A stretch of 64,000 nucleotides of DNA from Actinomadura xylanilytica (GTDB taxonomy: Bacteria; Actinomycetota; Actinomycetes; Streptosporangiales; Streptosporangiaceae), in the NCBI RefSeq assembly GCF_030283145.1, contig NZ_JASNWE010000003.1, positions 620,001-684,000 on the forward strand, in the 5' to 3' direction. A program made the position numbers and the translations under genes. The stretch's first letter is position 1. Each line of letters opens with the position of its first letter. The notes below the pieces were generated by a model. The model made no database searches, was not told where the DNA came from, and was given only the letters and a program-made list of their open reading frames with translations. Shown in pieces: positions 1 to 7,617 of the stretch.

Positions 1-2
1 GG

Positions 3-491
3 CTCGGCAACGTCGCGCGCCACCGCGGCGACCTCGCCGGGGCCTGCGCGCTGTACGAGTCCGCGCTGACCGGCTTCGCGTCCAAGCGCTTCATCGCGGC
101 GGCGGTACGGCTGTCGGCCCAGGTCGGGCTCGGCTGGATCGCGGCGGCCGAGGGGGACGCGGCGCGGGCGCGGGCGATGCACCGGGCCGCGCTGAAGCTC
201 ACGTTCGACCACCCGGTCTTCATGTACCGCGCGGCCACGGCCGTCGGCATGGCGGGCGTCGCGCTGCTGGAGGGCGACGGCGAACGGGCCGCACTGCTGA
301 TCGGCGCGTCCACCGCGATGCACGGCATCCAGGTGCCCGGTGACCCCGACGCCGTGCGGGTCGCCGCCGCGGCCCGCGCCCTCATCGGCGACGGCCCCTT
401 CGAGGCGGCCCGGAGCCGCGGCGCGGCGCTCCCGGCGGAGGACGCGTTCGCTCTGGTCATCGACGAATCCTCGCCCCGCACGACGGCCTGA
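3..491 (+). CDS. C-terminal part of a large TPR-type regulator (5' end outside window)
   Basis: The reading frame is open from base 3 and ends at the TGA at 491, so only the last ~160 residues are present. They are Ala/Arg-rich helical pairs typical of tetratricopeptide repeats (LGNVARHRGDL..., LGWIAAAEGDAARAR...) and end in the pattern GVALLEGDGERAALLIGAS...AARSRGAALPAEDAFALV. That ending is common at the C-terminus of actinobacterial BTAD- or LuxR-type ATPase regulators, where the repeats act as a signal-sensing or oligomerisation module. No DNA-binding or ATPase part is visible here, so the exact class is inferred from the tail alone. The next gene starts 82 bp downstream on the same strand; co-transcription is possible but not shown. 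Confidence 0.6.
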   Translation, partial: LGNVARHRGDLAGACALYESALTGFASKRFIAAAVRLSAQVGLGWIAAAEGDAARARAMHRAALKLTFDHPVFMYRAATAVGMAGVALLEGDGERAALLIGASTAMHGIQVPGDPDAVRVAAAARALIGDGPFEAARSRGAALPAEDAFALVIDESSPRTTA

Positions 492-573
492 CCGGCCGCC
501 GGCCGCCGCGGCGCACCGCCGTGGTCAGCGGGTGGTGCGCGGACGGTCAGCGGCGGCGCCCAGGCTGCGGGGC

Positions 574-2148
574 ATGAGCACTCCACCCGTCTCCACCGCC
601 CGCAAATGGGCCACCCTCGCGATCTGCGCCCTGATGGCGCTGGTCCCCAACATCGACCTGACCGCGCTGAACCAGGCCATCCCGCATCTGACCGCCGACC
701 TCGCGCCGTCGGCGACGCAGATCCTGTGGATCGCCGACGCCTACGGCTTCGCCCTCGCCGGGCTGCTGATCACCATGGGCGGGATCGGCGACCGGATCGG
801 CCACAAGCGGCTGCTGCTCATCGGCGCCGGGCTGTTCGCGGCGGCCTCCGCGGTGACCGCCTACGCCCCGTCCGCCGAGCTGCTGATCGCGGCGCGGGCG
901 CTGCTCGGGGTCGCCGGGGCCACGCTGATGCCGTCCGCGCTGTCGCTGATCCGCCGGGTCTTCACCGAGCCCAAGGAGCGGACGATGGCGATCGGGATCT
1001 TCAGCGGGGTCGCCGGGCTGGCGGTCGGGCTCGGCCCGGTGCTCGGCGGCGCGCTGCTGGACCACTTCTGGTGGGGCTCGGTGTTCCTGATCAACGTGCC
1101 GATCATGCTGGTGGTGCTGCTGGCCGGGGCGGCCGTGCTGCCGGAGTCGCGCAACCCGGTGCCCGGCCGGCTCGACCTGGCCAGCGTGCCGCTGTCGGTC
1201 GCCGGCGTGCTCGGCCTGGTGTACGCGGTGAAGGAGGCCGCCGCGCACGGCATGGAGCCGCGGGTCGCCGTCGCCGCGGTGATCGGCGTCGCCGGGCTGG
1301 CGGCGTTCCTGCGGCGGCAGACCCGGCTGGACAAGCCGCTGATCGACGTCCGGCTGTTCCGGAAGGCGGCGTTCAGCGGGTCGGTCGGCACCAACATGTT
1401 CGCGATGTTCGCCCTGGTCGCGCAGTCGCTGATCTTCTCGCTGTACTTCCAACTGGTGATCGGCTGGTCGCCGCTGATGTCCGGGCTGGCGGGGCTGCCC
1501 GGCGCGCTCGGCGCGATGATCGGCGGCGCCGCGCTCGCCCCGCCGCTGATCGGCCTGCTCGGCCGGGCCCCGGTGGTGGCGGCCGGCATGGCCGTCTCGG
1601 CGGCGGCGTTCGCGCTGTTCCTGCTGTTCGGCGTCGACACCCACTACCTGGTGATGGTGGGGCCGATGCTGCTGTCCGGGCTCGGCATGGGGATGGCGAT
1701 GACCGTCACCGCCGACACCGTCCTGGCCACGGTGCCCAAGGAGCGCTCCGGTGCCGCGTCCGCGATCTCCGAGACCGCCACCGAGCTCGGCGGCGCGCTC
1801 GGGATGGCCGTCCTCGGCAGCATCCTGAACGCCGTCTACCGCAACGCCCTGGAGCTTCCCGCGGGCGTGCCCCCGGCCGCCGCGACCGCCGCCCGCGACT
1901 CCGTCGGCGCGGCCCTGCACGCCGCCGCGGCGCTGCCCGCGCGGCTCGCGGGGCAGGTCGCGGACGCCGCCAAGATCGCGTTCATGGACGGGCTGCACGC
2001 CGCCCTGCTGTGCAGCGCCGGCTTCGCCGCCCTGGTCGCGGTCGGCGCCCTGCTCACTCTGCGCGGCGTGCCCAGGGTCATCCCGGCGGACGACGGCGAC
2101 GCCGCCGGGCCCGCCGGCCGGGACAAGGTCCTGGCCGCGGAGTTGTAG
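574..2148 (+). CDS. MFS drug exporter, DHA2 (14-TM) type
   Basis: Membrane antiporter of 524 aa, the usual size for 14-helix DHA2 (EmrB/QacA-like) drug:proton exporters. Motif A is visible as GGIGDRIGHKR after the second helix, and motif C as GLGPVLGGALLDHF, followed by VFLINVPI, the DHA2 equivalent of the WRWIFLINVP block. Hydrophobic segments run the full length, with an acidic cytosolic tail. The ATG at 574 (MSTPPVSTARKWATL) was chosen because it sits just before the first helix; the longer upstream reading has no membrane character. The substrate cannot be told from sequence. It lies 23 kb from the NRPS genes, so a link to that product is only speculative. Confidence 0.9.
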   Translation: MSTPPVSTARKWATLAICALMALVPNIDLTALNQAIPHLTADLAPSATQILWIADAYGFALAGLLITMGGIGDRIGHKRLLLIGAGLFAAASAVTAYAPSAELLIAARALLGVAGATLMPSALSLIRRVFTEPKERTMAIGIFSGVAGLAVGLGPVLGGALLDHFWWGSVFLINVPIMLVVLLAGAAVLPESRNPVPGRLDLASVPLSVAGVLGLVYAVKEAAAHGMEPRVAVAAVIGVAGLAAFLRRQTRLDKPLIDVRLFRKAAFSGSVGTNMFAMFALVAQSLIFSLYFQLVIGWSPLMSGLAGLPGALGAMIGGAALAPPLIGLLGRAPVVAAGMAVSAAAFALFLLFGVDTHYLVMVGPMLLSGLGMGMAMTVTADTVLATVPKERSGAASAISETATELGGALGMAVLGSILNAVYRNALELPAGVPPAAATAARDSVGAALHAAAALPARLAGQVADAAKIAFMDGLHAALLCSAGFAALVAVGALLTLRGVPRVIPADDGDAAGPAGRDKVLAAEL

Positions 2149-2194
2149 GACGGCGCGCTTGGCGGGCGGAACGGGCGGCCGGGAGCATCGGTCC

Positions 2195-2647
2195 GTGAGA
2201 TCTTTCGAAAACCTCGACGCGTTCGCCGCGGCCAAGGGCGAGCACCTTGGCCACTCCCCTTGGCGGCAGGTCACCCAGGACCGGATCGGCCTGTTCGCCG
2301 ACGCCACCGACGACCACCAGTGGATCCACGTGGACCCTGGGCGGGCGGCCGGCGAGGGCCCGTTCGGCGGGACGATCGCGCACGGCTACCTGACGCTGTC
2401 GCTGGTCACGGTGTTCATGCAGGAGATCTTCTGGATCGAGGGGCTGACGATGGCGGTCAACGTCGGGCTCAACAAGGTCCGCTTCCCCGGCCCGGTGAAG
2501 GCCGGGGCGACGATCCGCGGCGGCGCCGAGCTGATCGACCTGAAGAACTCCCCCGCGGGGAAGCTGGCGACGGTGCGGGTGAAGGTCGAAGTGGAGGGCG
2601 AGCGGCGGGCCGCGTGCGTCGCCGAGACCCTCTCCCTCTACGCCTGA
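2195..2647 (+). CDS. MaoC-family (R)-hydratase/dehydratase
   Basis: A 150-aa single hot-dog-fold protein of the MaoC dehydratase family, which hydrates enoyl-CoA or enoyl-ACP thioesters. The hydratase-2-like signature FADATDDHQWIHVDP (Asp and His catalytic pair) is followed by GGTIAHGYLTLSL, the conserved Gly-rich/HG segment. Length and motif order match single-domain family members such as the (R)-specific enoyl-CoA hydratases. The GTG at 2195 (VRSFENLDAF) is preferred over an upstream alternative because homologues begin with the F-x-N/S-hydrophobic strand. It follows the MFS gene by 46 bp. The physiological substrate is unknown. Confidence 0.82.
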   Translation: MRSFENLDAFAAAKGEHLGHSPWRQVTQDRIGLFADATDDHQWIHVDPGRAAGEGPFGGTIAHGYLTLSLVTVFMQEIFWIEGLTMAVNVGLNKVRFPGPVKAGATIRGGAELIDLKNSPAGKLATVRVKVEVEGERRAACVAETLSLYA

Positions 2648-2693
2648 GTCCCCTTCGTCCGGTCATCCCGTCCTCTTCGGGAAGGGCGTCTTG

Positions 2694-2713
2694 GCAAAGT
2701 GATATCACTTTGC
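2694..2713. promoter_or_regulatory. Perfect 20-bp palindrome upstream of the SPFH gene
   Basis: Arms GCAAAGTGAT and ATCACTTTGC are exact reverse complements with no spacer. The site is in an AT-rich dip 31 bp before the SPFH start codon, where a promoter would be expected. It looks like an operator for a dimeric repressor. The ribbon-helix-helix protein encoded two genes downstream is an obvious candidate for autoregulation (inference). Confidence 0.7.
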
Positions 2714-2743
2714 TAGATTGATGCCATACCCGAGGAGGGCAGG

Positions 2744-3667
2744 ATGACCGAACCGAACATGAATCCCGCGGTGGACGTGCGGATGCCCCGGCCGAAGATC
2801 TCCGAGCGTCCCGGCCGGGACCTCGGCGGCTGGCCGATGCTGGGCGTGGCCCTGGCACTGATCGTGCTCGGCGCGGCGGCGATCGCGGTCGGCGCGGTCG
2901 CCGGCGGCGCCGGGCTCGTGGGCGGGCTGGTGGCCGGCGTGCTGCTGATCATCGCCGGCGCGGTGCTGGCCGCCGGGCTCACCCCGGTGGCGCCGAACGA
3001 GGCCCGGGTGCTCCAGGTGCTCGGCCGCTACGCCGGGACGGTGCGGACCGACGGGCTGCGCTGGGTCAACCCGATCACCGAGCGGCGCCGGGTCTCCACC
3101 CGGATCCGCAACCACGAGACCGGGCACGCCAAGGTCAACGACCTGGACGGCAACCCGATCGAGATCTCCGCCGTGGTGGTCTGGCAGGTCGAGGACACCG
3201 CGCGGGCGGTCTTCGAGGTGGACGACTTCGTGGAGTTCGTCGCCTTCCAGACCGAGGCGGCCGTCCGGCACATCGCGGGCAGCTTCCCCTACGACGCCGC
3301 CGACCGGATCTCGCTGCGCGACAACGCCGACGAGATCACCGCGATGCTGTCGCGGGAGCTGTCGCTGCGGGTGGAGTCGGCCGGCGTCACCATCGTCGAA
3401 TCGCGGATCACCCGGCTGGCCTACGCGCCGGAGATCGCCCAGGCGATGCTGCGCCGCCAGCAGGCCGGCGCGGTGGTCGCGGCCCGGCAGCGGATCGTCG
3501 AGGGGGCGGTCGGCATGGTGCAGCTGGCCCTCGCGCGGCTCGACGAGCAGAACGTGGTCGACCTCGACGAGGAGCGCAAGGCCGCCATGGTCAGCAACCT
3601 GCTGGTGGTGCTGTGCGCCGACCGGGACGCCCAGCCGGTGGTCAACACCGGCACGCTCTACCAGTGA
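2744..3667 (+). CDS. SPFH/Band-7 (stomatin-like) membrane protein
   Basis: A 307-aa protein with two N-terminal hydrophobic segments (about residues 29-55 and 58-80), then an SPFH domain: LTPVAPNEARVLQVLGRYAGT...GLRWVNPITERRRVSTRIRNHET, with DLDGNPIEISAVVVWQVED and a helical coiled-coil-like region rich in AQAMLRRQQAGAVVAARQRIVEGA. Stomatin-family proteins scaffold membrane microdomains and often control proteases or channels; no client is evident here. The ATG at 2744 has an upstream GAGGAGGG ribosome site. It probably forms an operon with the ribbon-helix-helix gene (11 bp away) and the GPP34 gene (3 bp further on). Regulation is probably through the palindrome at 2694-2713. Confidence 0.9.
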   Translation: MTEPNMNPAVDVRMPRPKISERPGRDLGGWPMLGVALALIVLGAAAIAVGAVAGGAGLVGGLVAGVLLIIAGAVLAAGLTPVAPNEARVLQVLGRYAGTVRTDGLRWVNPITERRRVSTRIRNHETGHAKVNDLDGNPIEISAVVVWQVEDTARAVFEVDDFVEFVAFQTEAAVRHIAGSFPYDAADRISLRDNADEITAMLSRELSLRVESAGVTIVESRITRLAYAPEIAQAMLRRQQAGAVVAARQRIVEGAVGMVQLALARLDEQNVVDLDEERKAAMVSNLLVVLCADRDAQPVVNTGTLYQ

Positions 3668-3678
3668 CCCCCTGACCC

Positions 3679-3981
3679 GTGGCCTCCGAACGCAAGAAGA
3701 TCCTGCTGCGGCTCGACCCTGCGGTGCACGACGCGCTGGCCCGCTGGGCGGGGGACGAGCTGCGCAGCACCAACGCCCAGATCGAGTTCCTGCTGCGCGG
3801 CGCGCTGGCCGAGGCCGGGCGGATGCCCGGCACGGCGGGACGGATGCGGCGGCCCGGACGGCCGTCCAAGGAATCGGCGGAACCCCCGGCGGGTGACGGC
3901 TCCGGTGACGGCCCTCGGAACGGCACCGGAGACGGCCCCGGAGAGGGCCCGTCCTCCGACGGGAAGAAGAGCGAGGATTAG
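3679..3981 (+). CDS. Ribbon-helix-helix DNA-binding protein (Arc/CopG-like)
   Basis: A 100-aa protein whose first ~50 residues form a ribbon-helix-helix unit: a basic strand (ERKKILLRLDPAVHDAL) then helix-turn-helix-like LARWAGDELRSTNAQIEFLLRGAL, as in Arc/MetJ-type antitoxins and repressors. The remainder is a disordered Gly/Pro/Asp-rich tail. The start is a GTG at 3679. It sits between the SPFH and GPP34 genes with very short gaps, so it is probably co-expressed with them. No toxin gene accompanies it, so a local repressor acting on the palindrome at 2694-2713 is more likely than an antitoxin (inference). Confidence 0.75.
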   Translation: MASERKKILLRLDPAVHDALARWAGDELRSTNAQIEFLLRGALAEAGRMPGTAGRMRRPGRPSKESAEPPAGDGSGDGPRNGTGDGPGEGPSSDGKKSED

Positions 3982-3984
3982 GTC

Positions 3985-4620
3985 ATGGTCGAGATTCCCG
4001 ACTCGCTGCCGGCGAGGATGTTCCTCCTGGCGTACGACGTGAACAAGCAGCGGATGGCCGGGTCCGGCGGGCGGCTCGGGTACGTGCTGCGCGCCGCGGC
4101 GCTGACCGAGCTCTACCTCGACGGGCGGCTGGCCGAGGAGCGGCGCAGGCCGGTGCCGGGCACGCCCGGCGACGACCCGTACGGGGTACTGGCGCAGATC
4201 TCGGGGTCGCGGCCCCGGTCCTGGCAGTACTGGGTCCGCAAGGACAACCGCGCGATCGTCGGCACGGTGCGCGCGGAGCTGGAGCGCGGCGGCTGGATCC
4301 GGGTCCGGCGGCGCCGGGTGCTCGGGCTGTTCCCCTCGACCCGGGTGACCGTCCGCGACACGCGCGTGGTGAAGGAGCTGTGGGGCGGCGCCTCGTCCGC
4401 CCTGCGCGGGCGGCCGGTCGCCCACGTGAACAGCTACGACGCGGCGGCGGTCGCGCTGGCCGCCGCGGGCGAGCTGAAGACCGTCCTGCCCGGGAGCGAC
4501 CGGCGCCGGCACAAGCGCCGCATCGAGGAGCTGACGGCGCGCTCGGGGCCGGCCGCCCCGGCCGTCCGCAAGGTGATCCGCTCGCAGCGCGCGGCGGCGG
4601 TCGCGTCCTCCGGAGGCTGA
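3985..4620 (+). CDS. GPP34 (GOLPH3-like) family protein
   Basis: A 211-aa protein starting LPARMFLLAYDVNKQRM...GYVLRAAALTELYLDGRL, the typical opening of the actinobacterial GPP34/GOLPH3 family. Eukaryotic members bind phosphatidylinositol-4-phosphate on Golgi membranes; the bacterial role is unknown. A basic patch (GGWIRVRRRRVLGLFPSTRVTVRD) could contact acidic lipids. It is the last gene of the run that begins with the SPFH protein, starting 3 bp after the preceding stop. The pairing of two membrane-surface families hints at a membrane-organisation role, which is inference only. Confidence 0.85.
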   Translation: MVEIPDSLPARMFLLAYDVNKQRMAGSGGRLGYVLRAAALTELYLDGRLAEERRRPVPGTPGDDPYGVLAQISGSRPRSWQYWVRKDNRAIVGTVRAELERGGWIRVRRRRVLGLFPSTRVTVRDTRVVKELWGGASSALRGRPVAHVNSYDAAAVALAAAGELKTVLPGSDRRRHKRRIEELTARSGPAAPAVRKVIRSQRAAAVASSGG

Positions 4621-4733
4621 GGCCGGCGGACGAGGCCGCTGCGGCGAAGTGGCGACCGGCCTTCGCCTGCCAGGTACGTGGTACTCTCCCTGTGTTGATA
4701 TCGGAGGACCGAGTTGAGAGGGAGGTGAGGTTG

Positions 4734-4802
4734 ATGACCGCGGTGAAGACCGCTGCCGTGTGCAGCGCCCAGGTGATCCTCACGTCCCGGGCCCCGGTCT
4801 GA
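4734..4802 (+). CDS. Short upstream ORF, possible regulatory leader peptide (22 aa)
   Basis: An ATG preceded by a strong GGGAGGTGAGG ribosome site opens a 22-codon frame, MTAVKTAAVCSAQVILTSRA followed by two more residues, ending 93 bp before the rsgA start. The last codons lie inside GGGCCCCG (4789-4796), which can pair with CGGGGCCC (4868-4875) just before rsgA. A ribosome stalling on the leader would block that pairing, the usual logic of translation-coupled attenuation for ribosome-related or resistance genes. The ribosome site and stop are seen directly; the regulatory role is inferred. It may simply be a short ORF. Confidence 0.5.
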   Translation: MTAVKTAAVCSAQVILTSRAPV

Positions 4803-4875
4803 CCCACTTCCCTCCCCCTCGCCGCGTGCCGTCCGGCTCGCGAGGCGGGGTGGGGTCCGCGTCTCGTCGGGGCCC
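4789..4875 (+). promoter_or_regulatory. Candidate attenuator stem in the rsgA leader
   Basis: GGGCCCCG (4789-4796) and CGGGGCCC (4868-4875) are complementary and bracket a 71-nt loop. A smaller internal stem, CCTCGC with GCGAGG, can form inside the loop. The distal arm is followed by CTTTCCC and then the rsgA ribosome site AAGGTG. This arrangement could switch between terminating or occluding and open forms depending on ribosome position on the short ORF. Confidence 0.4.
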
Positions 4876-4895
4876 TTTCCCACAAGGTGTCTCAC

Positions 4896-5987
4896 GTGCA
4901 TTCTCCCTTCACCGATTTCTCCTTCCCGGCCGATGGCGGCCTGTCCAGGTACGGATGGACCGAAGCGCTCGACAGCGCCTTCGCTGAGCACCGCGGGGCC
5001 GGCCTGACGCCGGCCCGGATCGCCCGCGTGGACCTCGGCCGGTGCGAGGCGGTCACCGAGAACGGTCTGGTCCGGGCCCGCATATCACGGTCGCGGTACG
5101 CCGATCCGCTGCTCGCGCCCTGCACCGGCGACTGGGCCGCGCTGAGCCCGTCACCCGATCCGGGACTGGTGGCGCTGCTGCCGCGCCGCGGCGCGATCGT
5201 GCGGTCCTCCGCCTCGCGGTCCTCCCATGGGCAGGTGCTCGCCGCCAACGTCGACACCGTCGTCGTCGCCGTCTCCCTGGCCGTCCCGCTGAACCGCGGC
5301 CGGGTGGAACGGCTGCTGGCCCTGGCCTGGGACAGCGGCGCCCAGCCGGTGGTCGTCCTGACCAAAGCGGACCTGGCGGCCGATACCGCCGGCGTCCACA
5401 GCGAGGTCGGCGAACTGGCCCCGGGCGTGGAGATCGTGACCACCAGCGCGGTCACCGGTCAGAACATGGACGTCCTGACCGCGCTGCTGAGCGGGACCAC
5501 GGTCCTGCTCGGGCCCTCCGGGGCGGGCAAGTCCGCCCTGGGCAACGTCCTGCTCGGCGACGAGGTCCTCGCCACCGGCGCGGTCCGGGCGCAGGACGGC
5601 AAGGGCCGCCACACCACCGTCCATCGCGAACTGCTCCTCCTTCCCGGCGGCGGCGTGCTCATCGACACCCCCGGCCTACGCGGGATCGGCCTCCACGACG
5701 CCGCCGACGGCCTGGCGCAGGTCTTCGCCGAGATCGAACACCTCGCCGAGGACTGCCGCTTCAGCGACTGCGGCCACAACACCGAGCCCGGTTGCGCGGT
5801 CCAGGACGCCATCCGGGCGGGGGAGCTGGCCGAGCGCCGGCTGGCCAGCTTCCGCAAGCTGCAACGCGAGAACGACTGGGCGGCGTCGCGCACCGATTCC
5901 CGGCTGCGCGACGAACGCGTCAACCGGCAGAAGGCCATCACCAGTCATCTGCGCGCGACCTACAGGCTCCGGGACAAGCAATCGTGA
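4896..5987 (+). CDS. rsgA: Ribosome small-subunit-dependent GTPase A
   Basis: Circularly permuted GTPase that checks late 30S subunit maturation. N-terminal OB-fold region (RVDLGRCEAVTENGLVRARISR...), then permuted G motifs: TKAD (G4), TSAV (G5), GPSGAGKSALGN (G1 P-loop) and DTPGLRGIG (G3). A C-terminal zinc-knuckle segment follows, CRFSDCGHNTEPGCAV, and then a basic helix. About 363 aa, normal for the family. The GTG at 4896 is preferred because AAGGTG lies 6 nt before it; an in-frame GTG at 4887 overlaps that site. The stop overlaps the start of the following GNAT gene. The leader peptide and stem upstream suggest translation-linked control. Confidence 0.93.
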   Translation: MHSPFTDFSFPADGGLSRYGWTEALDSAFAEHRGAGLTPARIARVDLGRCEAVTENGLVRARISRSRYADPLLAPCTGDWAALSPSPDPGLVALLPRRGAIVRSSASRSSHGQVLAANVDTVVVAVSLAVPLNRGRVERLLALAWDSGAQPVVVLTKADLAADTAGVHSEVGELAPGVEIVTTSAVTGQNMDVLTALLSGTTVLLGPSGAGKSALGNVLLGDEVLATGAVRAQDGKGRHTTVHRELLLLPGGGVLIDTPGLRGIGLHDAADGLAQVFAEIEHLAEDCRFSDCGHNTEPGCAVQDAIRAGELAERRLASFRKLQRENDWAASRTDSRLRDERVNRQKAITSHLRATYRLRDKQS

Positions 5988-6556
5988 ACGACGGACCGCA
6001 GACCCCTTCCTCCTCTGACACCGAAACGGAATCGCACACCACCATGAACAGCGTCTGGACGACCCGCACCGAGTCCGGCGGCGACGTCGCCGCGATCCGC
6101 GACGTCAACCTCGCCGCCTTCCCCACCGCCGAGGAGGCCGACCTGGTCGAGGCCCTGCGCGCCGACCCGGCGGCGTGGCTTCCCGGCCTGTCCTGGGTCG
6201 CTCAGGCCCCCGACGGGACCATCGCCGGATTCGCACTGCTCACCCGGTGCCATGTCGGAGACGTCCCCGCCCTGGCCCTGGGGCCGTGCGCCGTCCGGCC
6301 CGGCCACCAGAGGCAGGGCGCGGGTTCGGCCGCCATCCGCGCCGCCCTGCGGGCCGCCCGAGAACGGGACGAGAACCTGGTCGTCGTCCTCGGCCACGCC
6401 GAGTACTACCCGCGCTTCGGCTTCACCCCGGCCTCGGGCCACGGCATCCGGCCGCCGTTCGAGGTCCCCGACGAGAACATGATGGCGCTCGTCTTCGACC
6501 CCGCGCGCCCGGTGCCCTCCGGCACCATCCGCTACGCGACGGCGTTCGGCGTCTGA
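5984..6556 (+). CDS. GNAT-family N-acetyltransferase
   Basis: A GNAT acetyltransferase of 190 aa from the coupled GTG, or 170 aa from the ATG at 6044. The acetyl-CoA loop is seen as LGPCAVRPGHQRQGAGSAAIRAAL (R/Q-x-x-G-x-G/A), followed by VVVLGHAEYYPRFGFTPAS, the usual YhbS-like strand-helix ending. The GTG overlaps the rsgA stop by 3 bases, implying translational coupling; neither start has a strong ribosome site. Pairing a ribosome-assembly GTPase with an acetyltransferase suggests a translation-stress or antibiotic-response operon, but the acceptor substrate is unknown. Confidence 0.8.
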   Translation: MNDGPQTPSSSDTETESHTTMNSVWTTRTESGGDVAAIRDVNLAAFPTAEEADLVEALRADPAAWLPGLSWVAQAPDGTIAGFALLTRCHVGDVPALALGPCAVRPGHQRQGAGSAAIRAALRAARERDENLVVVLGHAEYYPRFGFTPASGHGIRPPFEVPDENMMALVFDPARPVPSGTIRYATAFGV

Positions 6557-6565
6557 CGTCCGGCC

Positions 6566-6602
6566 GGCCCGTGCGGGGACGTGATGCGTCCCCGCACGGG
6601 CC
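6566..6602 (+). terminator. Hairpin terminator after rsgA-GNAT
   Basis: Perfect 16-bp stem, GGCCCGTGCGGGGACG with CGTCCCCGCACGGGCC, loop TGATG, starting 10 bp after the GNAT stop. No U-run, as is common in high-GC actinomycetes. Confidence 0.8.
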
Positions 6603-6866
6603 TCCCGTGCGTGCGGCGGCCGGTCGGCGGGCCTACTCAACGAAGAACTCGACCGGGACGTTGCCCGGGTCGCGTTGGAGCAGGGGCGGACCTGGTGGGC
6701 CTGCTCGCGGCGGCGTCCGAGAGACCCGACGTGGCCTTATCGAGTGGTGCACGACTCGGTTGAGAGCGATAAAGTCTGTCAAGAGTTCTTGTCGACAAAT
6801 TCTGCGGCACCATCTTGTATCGCGCACCGACGGTGCTCGCGCGGACGCGGACCATAACCTCCCGGC
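6603..6866. other. Intergenic region with a possible gene remnant and the acyltransferase promoter
   Basis: No intact gene. On the minus strand, around 6633-6690, a frame ends RDPGNVPVEFFVE-stop, which resembles the C-terminus of a glyoxalase/VOC-type protein but has no matching body upstream. It is at most a decayed remnant. From about 6760 the sequence is less GC-rich and includes CAAGA-GT-TCTTG, an inverted repeat, where the promoter of the acyltransferase gene would lie. Confidence 0.35.
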
Positions 6867-7559
6867 ATGGACGCTGATCGCCTGATCTACCCGCTCATGA
6901 AGCACGTCGTGCTCGGCCCCGCGATGCACGTGGCGTTCCGGCCGCGGATCGAGGGCCTGGAGCACCTCCCGCGGAGCGGGCCGGTGATCCTGGCGGCCAA
7001 CCACCTGGCGGTCTGCGACTCGTTCCTGCTGCCGCTGATGGTGCCCCGGCAGGTGTTCTTCCTCGGCAAGAACGAGTACTTCACCCAGCCGGGGATCCGG
7101 GGCCGGGTCCAGGCGGCCTTCTTCCGCGGCGTCGGCGCGATCGCGGTCGACCGCTCGGGCGGGCGCGCGGCGCTCGCCGCCATGGACGCCTCGGCGGAGG
7201 TACTGGAACGCGGCCAGGTGTTCGCCATCCACCCGGAGGGCACGCGCTCCCCCGACGGGCGGCTCTACCGGGGCCGCACCGGCGTGGCGAGGCTGGCGCT
7301 GCGGACCGGTGCGCCCGTGGTGCCCGCCGCGATCGAGGGGACCGACCGGGTGCAGCCGCCCGGCCGGACGGTCCCGCGTCCCGGACGGCTCAGCGTCCGG
7401 ATCGGCGCCCCCATGGACTTCCTCTCGCTGCGCGCCAAGCCCGGCGAGCGGACGACCCAGGCCACGGCCCGCAAGGCCACCGACCAGATCATGCACGCCA
7501 TCCAGGAGCTGTCCGGGCAGCAGTACGTGGACTCCTACGCGCCGCGGCGCGGGGAGTAA
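6867..7559 (+). CDS. 1-acyl-glycerol-3-phosphate acyltransferase-like (PlsC family)
   Basis: A 230-aa lysophospholipid acyltransferase. The catalytic block is NHLAVCD (H-x4-D), and the substrate-binding block is HPEGTRSPDGRLYRGRTGVARLAL (EGTRS). A further conserved segment, VVPAAIEGTDRVQPPG, lies downstream. Family members acylate lysophosphatidate or related lipids at the inner membrane face. The start ATG at 6867 has no clear ribosome site and may be leaderless. It stands alone between a terminator and the exonuclease gene; the acyl acceptor cannot be named from sequence. Confidence 0.88.
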   Translation: MDADRLIYPLMKHVVLGPAMHVAFRPRIEGLEHLPRSGPVILAANHLAVCDSFLLPLMVPRQVFFLGKNEYFTQPGIRGRVQAAFFRGVGAIAVDRSGGRAALAAMDASAEVLERGQVFAIHPEGTRSPDGRLYRGRTGVARLALRTGAPVVPAAIEGTDRVQPPGRTVPRPGRLSVRIGAPMDFLSLRAKPGERTTQATARKATDQIMHAIQELSGQQYVDSYAPRRGE

Positions 7560-7617
7560 CGGGCGGCGCCCGGAAACCCGATTGAGGGGCGGCCCGGAAG
7601 GTCGGTATCGTCCCGGC

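Noticed and set aside
547..2307. Long open frames antisense to the MFS, NRPS and other genes (hundreds to thousands of codons)
   Set aside because: Expected in very GC-rich DNA opposite real genes; they are Arg/Pro/Gly-rich, carry no domain motifs and lack codon bias.
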